A stretch of DNA of 40,521 nt. Origin: CAZWTD01 sp964637345 (GTDB lineage: Bacteria > Patescibacteriota > Patescibacteriia > HK-STAS-PATE-3). A program made the translations under genes and the position numbers. Positions 37,865 to 40,521 of the stretch are shown here, in pieces. Position 1 is the first letter of the stretch; every line of letters starts with the position of its first letter. The stretch is taken from positions 1 through 40,521 of the forward strand of contig CAZWTD010000008.1 in NCBI GenBank assembly GCA_964637345.1, given 5' to 3'. The notes under the pieces were generated by a model, which did no database searches, was not told where the DNA came from, and saw nothing but the letters and a program-made list of their open reading frames with translations.

Positions 37865-38020
37865 ATGTCGCAAGATAATCTCATCAAGCTCGAGTGTACG
37901 AAGTGCAAACGGACGAACTATTATTCGCATAAGAACAAGAAGACCCTCAAAGGTCGACTTGAGCTGAAGAAGTATTGCCAGTGGTGCAAGGTTCACACTC
38001 CGCATAAAGAGACGAAGTAG
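37865..38020 (+). CDS. rpmG: 50S ribosomal protein L33 (bL33)
   Basis: 51 aa. The zinc-binding pattern CTKC ... CQWC, with YYSHKNKK and the C-terminal VHTPHKETK, identifies L33 of the zinc-containing form. It lies between tRNA-Thr and tRNA-Trp, the position rpmG often has near secE-nusG in bacteria, but here secE is at the other end of the window. It is too short for many ORF cutoffs. Confidence 0.95.
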   Translation: MSQDNLIKLECTKCKRTNYYSHKNKKTLKGRLELKKYCQWCKVHTPHKETK

Positions 38021-38048
38021 ACCCAATCCCGTCGCCTGACGGGTGCGT

Positions 38049-38314
38049 GGGGGCGTAGTTCAACAGTAGAACAACGGTCTCCCCGCCTGCCGGAGTAGGG
38101 CAGGATAATAACTCGAGGTCATCAAGTGGTGGGGGTTTCGTTCAGTGGTAGGACGGAGGTCTCCAAAACCTCAGACGGGGGTTCGATTCCCTCAACCCCT
38201 GCCACATGATGATCTCGGAAGGAATAGTCCGGCGCATATCACGCAGTACGGCGGGCAGGCAAAACCGGTAACGAGGGTTCCCCCGGACTAAGATCCGGGG
38301 TTCCGCCCCTGCCA
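38049..38314 (+). pseudogene. tRNA-Trp-like gene interrupted in the anticodon loop by a 178-nt insert carrying tRNA-Trp
   Basis: Acceptor GGGGGCG (38049-38055) pairs with CGCCCCT (38304-38310), then G73 and CCA. The D-arm GTTC ... GAAC is intact. The anticodon arm ACGGT-CTCC stops at 38082 and resumes as AAA-ACCGG at about 38261, so the reconstructed anticodon is CCA. The insert (38083-38260) contains the intact tRNA-Trp. The T-arm after GAGGGTTC carries the hairpin CCCCGGA-CTAAGA-TCCGGGG (38281-38300), nearly the same as in the tRNA-Gly-like copy. Confidence 0.6.
38131..38204 (+). tRNA. tRNA-Trp (anticodon CCA)
   Basis: 74 nt. Acceptor GGGGGTT/AACCCCT with a G-U end pair, anticodon arm GAGGT-CTCCAAA-ACCTC, T-loop TTCGATT, G73, encoded CCA. 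The leader CGAGGTCATCA + GTGG (38114-38129) pairs with CCAC + TGATGATCTCG (38202-38217). Confidence 0.93.
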
Positions 38315-38356
38315 CGGCCGCTGGGTTGACAGAGCAAAAACCCCGTTTATTCGGCA

Positions 38357-38385
38357 TTGACGCTGTTTTCGGCTAGAGTTAGAAT
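38357..38385 (+). promoter_or_regulatory. Promoter of the secreted protease operon
   Basis: TTGACG (38357-38362), 17-bp spacer, TAGAAT (38380-38385). The leader is about 45 nt. The 416 nt between rpmG and the protease hold this promoter and the tRNA-Trp structures. Confidence 0.75.
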
Positions 38386-38436
38386 AAATCAGCAGGGTAA
38401 GCCCTGAAAAGGTGTTTATCCATAACCCGAACGCCC

Positions 38437-40227
38437 ATGTTTTACCTCTCCAAACTGGGTCGCTGCCTGATCAAACCGACCAAGGCGGGAATTATTGTTG
38501 GCCTTTGCATAATGACGGTTGGAGTTGCTTTTGCAGTCTCAAAGGCAGTTCATGCTGACGAGCCTACCTCAACGCCTGCGGATCTTCCGGATACGGTCGA
38601 GCCAGAATCTATTGATGATGTTTTTGGTAGGATTGCGGACGAGATACCAGAATTTGCAGGTATATACTACGTTGACGATGTCTTGCATATTAACGTTACC
38701 TCACAAAATCCAACACTCAACCAATCAGTGCTGTCTGCCGTCGAGAATGAATTTGGTGCAGTCCGAGATTCAAAACCGCAAGTTGTGTATGATACGGTCG
38801 AGTACGGATATACTCAACTACTGGAATGGTATGGGCCATTCAGGAATATTGCTTTCTCTTTCGAAGAGGTTACTGGAACGACCATTGATGAAAAGAATAA
38901 CAAGTTGAAGGTAGGCGTGGCTACTCTGGATAGTAAGCCTGTGGTCGAAGAAGCTCTTGTAAAAGAGGGAATTCCCTTCGACGTAATCGAGATTCAAGAA
39001 ATCGCACCCTTTCAGGCAGAGAGCTTGAGTGACTATACTCGTCCACTCGTCGGTGGATTACGTATTACGCGATCAGGTGGAGGAAACGGATGTACCCTCG
39101 GATTCAATGGAATTAGGGGCGGGATATGGGGATTTGTAACAAATTCCCATTGTACGATCAGTATGGGACAAAATGATGGAACGATTTTCTATCAAGCTGG
39201 AATAGGCATAGGAGCAGAAAACGCCAGCAGCGACCCAGCGTTTTTTACTGGAGGGGTGTGTCCCTTAGGAAAGCAATGTCGATATAGCGACGCCGCGTAT
39301 ATCAATAAATATGGTGGGACGACAATGACCGTAGGACAGATTGCGAGACCTAGCTCCTCCGATCATAGTGAGCCCATTGATTGGAACGGAACAAACACAT
39401 TCAGAATCGTTGGAGAGCGCCCACCAATTCTTGGTGAAACCATTATCAAAATTGGCGCCTCAACTGGTTGGACTACGGGAACAATATCTGACACCTCTTT
39501 TGATGCACCCTCAAACGGGGCTCCGAACGCCGTAATCCTCGATCAGGCACTGGCGAACTATAGTTCACAAGATGGTGACAGCGGATCACCTGTTGTCCGG
39601 GTAACGAATTCTCCGAACGCGAATGATGTCTTATTGCTTGGGATCCACTGGGGATCATCAGGTGACACGAAGGCTTTTAGTCCAATTGGAAAGCATAATA
39701 TCAAACGGAGTTCAGAACTCGGGGGTTTTGTGGCAGCCCAGTACAGTATCTGCCCAGCCTGTCGGAATTGGGATCACTATTACGTTTGGCGTGGCGGGTC
39801 ACAATCCACGAACAAAGCGGTGTGGTGGTCTGCGAACGAGTTCATCGCCCGGTATCCTGAAGTAAAATACGTCCAGTTCAACAGCGGCGGCGGATCGTCG
39901 GGATGGGCCGACTCGGCGTACATCAAATTCTGCCCTGACCTGAATGCAAACGGCGAACCCATTAATTGCATTGGCGAGAGGTATGTCTCAAACATTAACG
40001 ACTATGGGACGACTACCGTCACCTATTCAACCCCGCTGCAGCTACAAGCTGGAAGAAAATACTGGTTCTCGGTCAATACCGGTGGGAGCAACAAAGTTCT
40101 GCTATACTATAGCAATTATGGTTCGACCGATTACACGGAGGGTTGTAACAAGTGGCAGGACGGCACGCTTCACAACAGTTGCAGTATTGATCTGAACGGA
40201 ACGGTCGAAGCGACAGGAGCCTTATAA
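38437..40227 (+). CDS. Secreted trypsin-like (S1, alpha-lytic-type) serine protease with propeptide
   Basis: 596 aa. A signal peptide or anchor (AGIIVGLCIMTVGVAFAVSKAVHA, about residues 18-41) leads into a pro-region of about 160 residues. The protease domain carries His in TNSHCT (about residue 239), Asp in YSDAAYI (about 287) and Ser in DGDSGSPVV (about 385), a full triad. Cys pairs (CTLGFN ... HCT; CPLGKQC) fit the alpha-lytic/streptogrisin group. A C-terminal domain of about 150 residues (RNWDHYYVWRGG ... SIDLNGTVEA) may bind a surface or substrate. Base composition is less GC-rich than the housekeeping genes, suggesting recent acquisition or relaxed codon use. A paralogue follows directly. 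Confidence 0.85.
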   Translation: MFYLSKLGRCLIKPTKAGIIVGLCIMTVGVAFAVSKAVHADEPTSTPADLPDTVEPESIDDVFGRIADEIPEFAGIYYVDDVLHINVTSQNPTLNQSVLSAVENEFGAVRDSKPQVVYDTVEYGYTQLLEWYGPFRNIAFSFEEVTGTTIDEKNNKLKVGVATLDSKPVVEEALVKEGIPFDVIEIQEIAPFQAESLSDYTRPLVGGLRITRSGGGNGCTLGFNGIRGGIWGFVTNSHCTISMGQNDGTIFYQAGIGIGAENASSDPAFFTGGVCPLGKQCRYSDAAYINKYGGTTMTVGQIARPSSSDHSEPIDWNGTNTFRIVGERPPILGETIIKIGASTGWTTGTISDTSFDAPSNGAPNAVILDQALANYSSQDGDSGSPVVRVTNSPNANDVLLLGIHWGSSGDTKAFSPIGKHNIKRSSELGGFVAAQYSICPACRNWDHYYVWRGGSQSTNKAVWWSANEFIARYPEVKYVQFNSGGGSSGWADSAYIKFCPDLNANGEPINCIGERYVSNINDYGTTTVTYSTPLQLQAGRKYWFSVNTGGSNKVLLYYSNYGSTDYTEGCNKWQDGTLHNSCSIDLNGTVEATGAL

Positions 40228-40521
40228 ATGAAACGTATGATGTATAAATTCAGTAGTTTCACAAAGAAGGTCGTGAGCTTAGTAGCAATCGGCCTTTTAC
40301 TAAGTATTGCTTTTCCCGCTTCCGCCCAGACCACCGACGACATGTATGGCCGGATTGCCGACCAGGTTCCGGAATTCGGGGGATTCTATTATATCGGCGA
40401 CGTCCTGCACATTAACATGACAAGACAAAGCCCCGATCTCCAGGAAGCGGTGATCACCGCCATCGGGAATGAATATGCAGCGGTACGTGACAGCAGGCCA
40501 GAAATCGTGATCGATACTGTC
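40228..40521 (+). CDS. Second secreted protein, paralogue of the protease pro-region (partial, runs off the edge)
   Basis: 98 codons visible. The signal peptide (VVSLVAIGLLLSIAFPASAQ) is followed by DDMYGRIADQVPEFGGFYYI and VLHINMTRQSPDL, closely matching DDVFGRIADEIPEFAGIYYV and VLHINVTSQNPTL of the previous protein. It starts directly after the stop TAA. It is therefore a tandem copy, probably another protease; the catalytic part lies outside the window. Confidence 0.85.
   Translation, partial: MKRMMYKFSSFTKKVVSLVAIGLLLSIAFPASAQTTDDMYGRIADQVPEFGGFYYIGDVLHINMTRQSPDLQEAVITAIGNEYAAVRDSRPEIVIDTV

Noticed and set aside
38205..38300. Group I intron in the interrupted tRNA-Trp
   Set aside because: AAGGAATAGTCC (38218-38229) resembles the S element, but the only complementary GACTA lies downstream, not upstream as P7 requires, and no P/Q elements were seen.
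1..40521. CRISPR arrays, rRNA genes, prophage
   Set aside because: No regularly spaced repeats, no rRNA segments and no phage structural or integrase genes were seen. The only repeats are the inverted-repeat element and the tRNA-Tyr/GIY-YIG duplication.

Overview
The window looks like a piece of a Patescibacteria (CPR) genome, probably assembled from a metagenome because it carries a 10-N scaffold gap. Pointers to this group are the two-copy DUF5671 membrane protein, a RodA-linked orphan, tandem DUF3048 lipoprotein-like proteins, a GIY-YIG nuclease embedded in tRNA debris, many small orphan genes and compact operons. UGA is used as a stop, so this is genetic code 11, not the UGA=Gly code of Gracilibacteria. 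No 16S is present and the exact phylum cannot be fixed from sequence reading alone.

Layout. (1) 1-4630, + strand: a secE-nusG-rplK-[DUF5671]-rplA operon running on into nucleotide genes (dCMP deaminase, dUTPase, P-loop kinase). (2) 4635-8746: a long two-domain ThyX on the - strand, divergent from thymidine kinase, thymidylate kinase and an MBL hydrolase. With the previous genes this makes a near-complete dTMP supply cluster. (3) 8749-11396: an inverted-repeat element, gatB and an Ldh/Mdh-type dehydrogenase. (4) 11410-13087: a promoter, an 18-codon leader ORF ending inside an intrinsic terminator, and a PyrB-PyrI reading frame broken only by the N gap. (5) 13096-20530: miaB-miaA, thrS under a T-box riboswitch, an alpha/beta hydrolase, and several small one-gene units with their own promoter, SD and terminator. 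(6) 20704-25603, - strand: a DUF948-like protein, dnaE and an anchored surface protein. (7) 25676-31924, + strand: an unknown membrane protein, rodA, a zinc-ribbon protein, rplY, two DUF3048 proteins and a HAD phosphatase. (8) 31899-36553: rpmE-prfA-prmC (-), divergent from rpsB-tsf-TPR (+). (9) 36567-38314: tRNA-Thr(GGU), tRNA-Tyr, tRNA-Thr(UGU), rpmG and tRNA-Trp among broken tRNA copies. (10) 38357-end: two tandem secreted proteins, the first a trypsin-like protease.

The most interesting points are: (a) a textbook T-box antiterminator in front of thrS whose UGGA bulge and ACC specifier match the U73 end and GGU anticodon of the tRNA-Thr in the same window; (b) a tRNA neighbourhood in which intact tRNA genes sit inside the anticodon arms of two other tRNA-like sequences, all intact tRNAs are framed by complementary leader/trailer arms, and the two interrupted tRNAs share the same hairpin in the T-arm; (c) a pyrBI-style attenuator; (d) a decayed and an intact GIY-YIG cassette that duplicated half of tRNA-Tyr. 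Promoters recognised by eye are sigma70-like with 17-bp spacers, and several place the -10 so close to the ATG that leaderless transcripts are likely.
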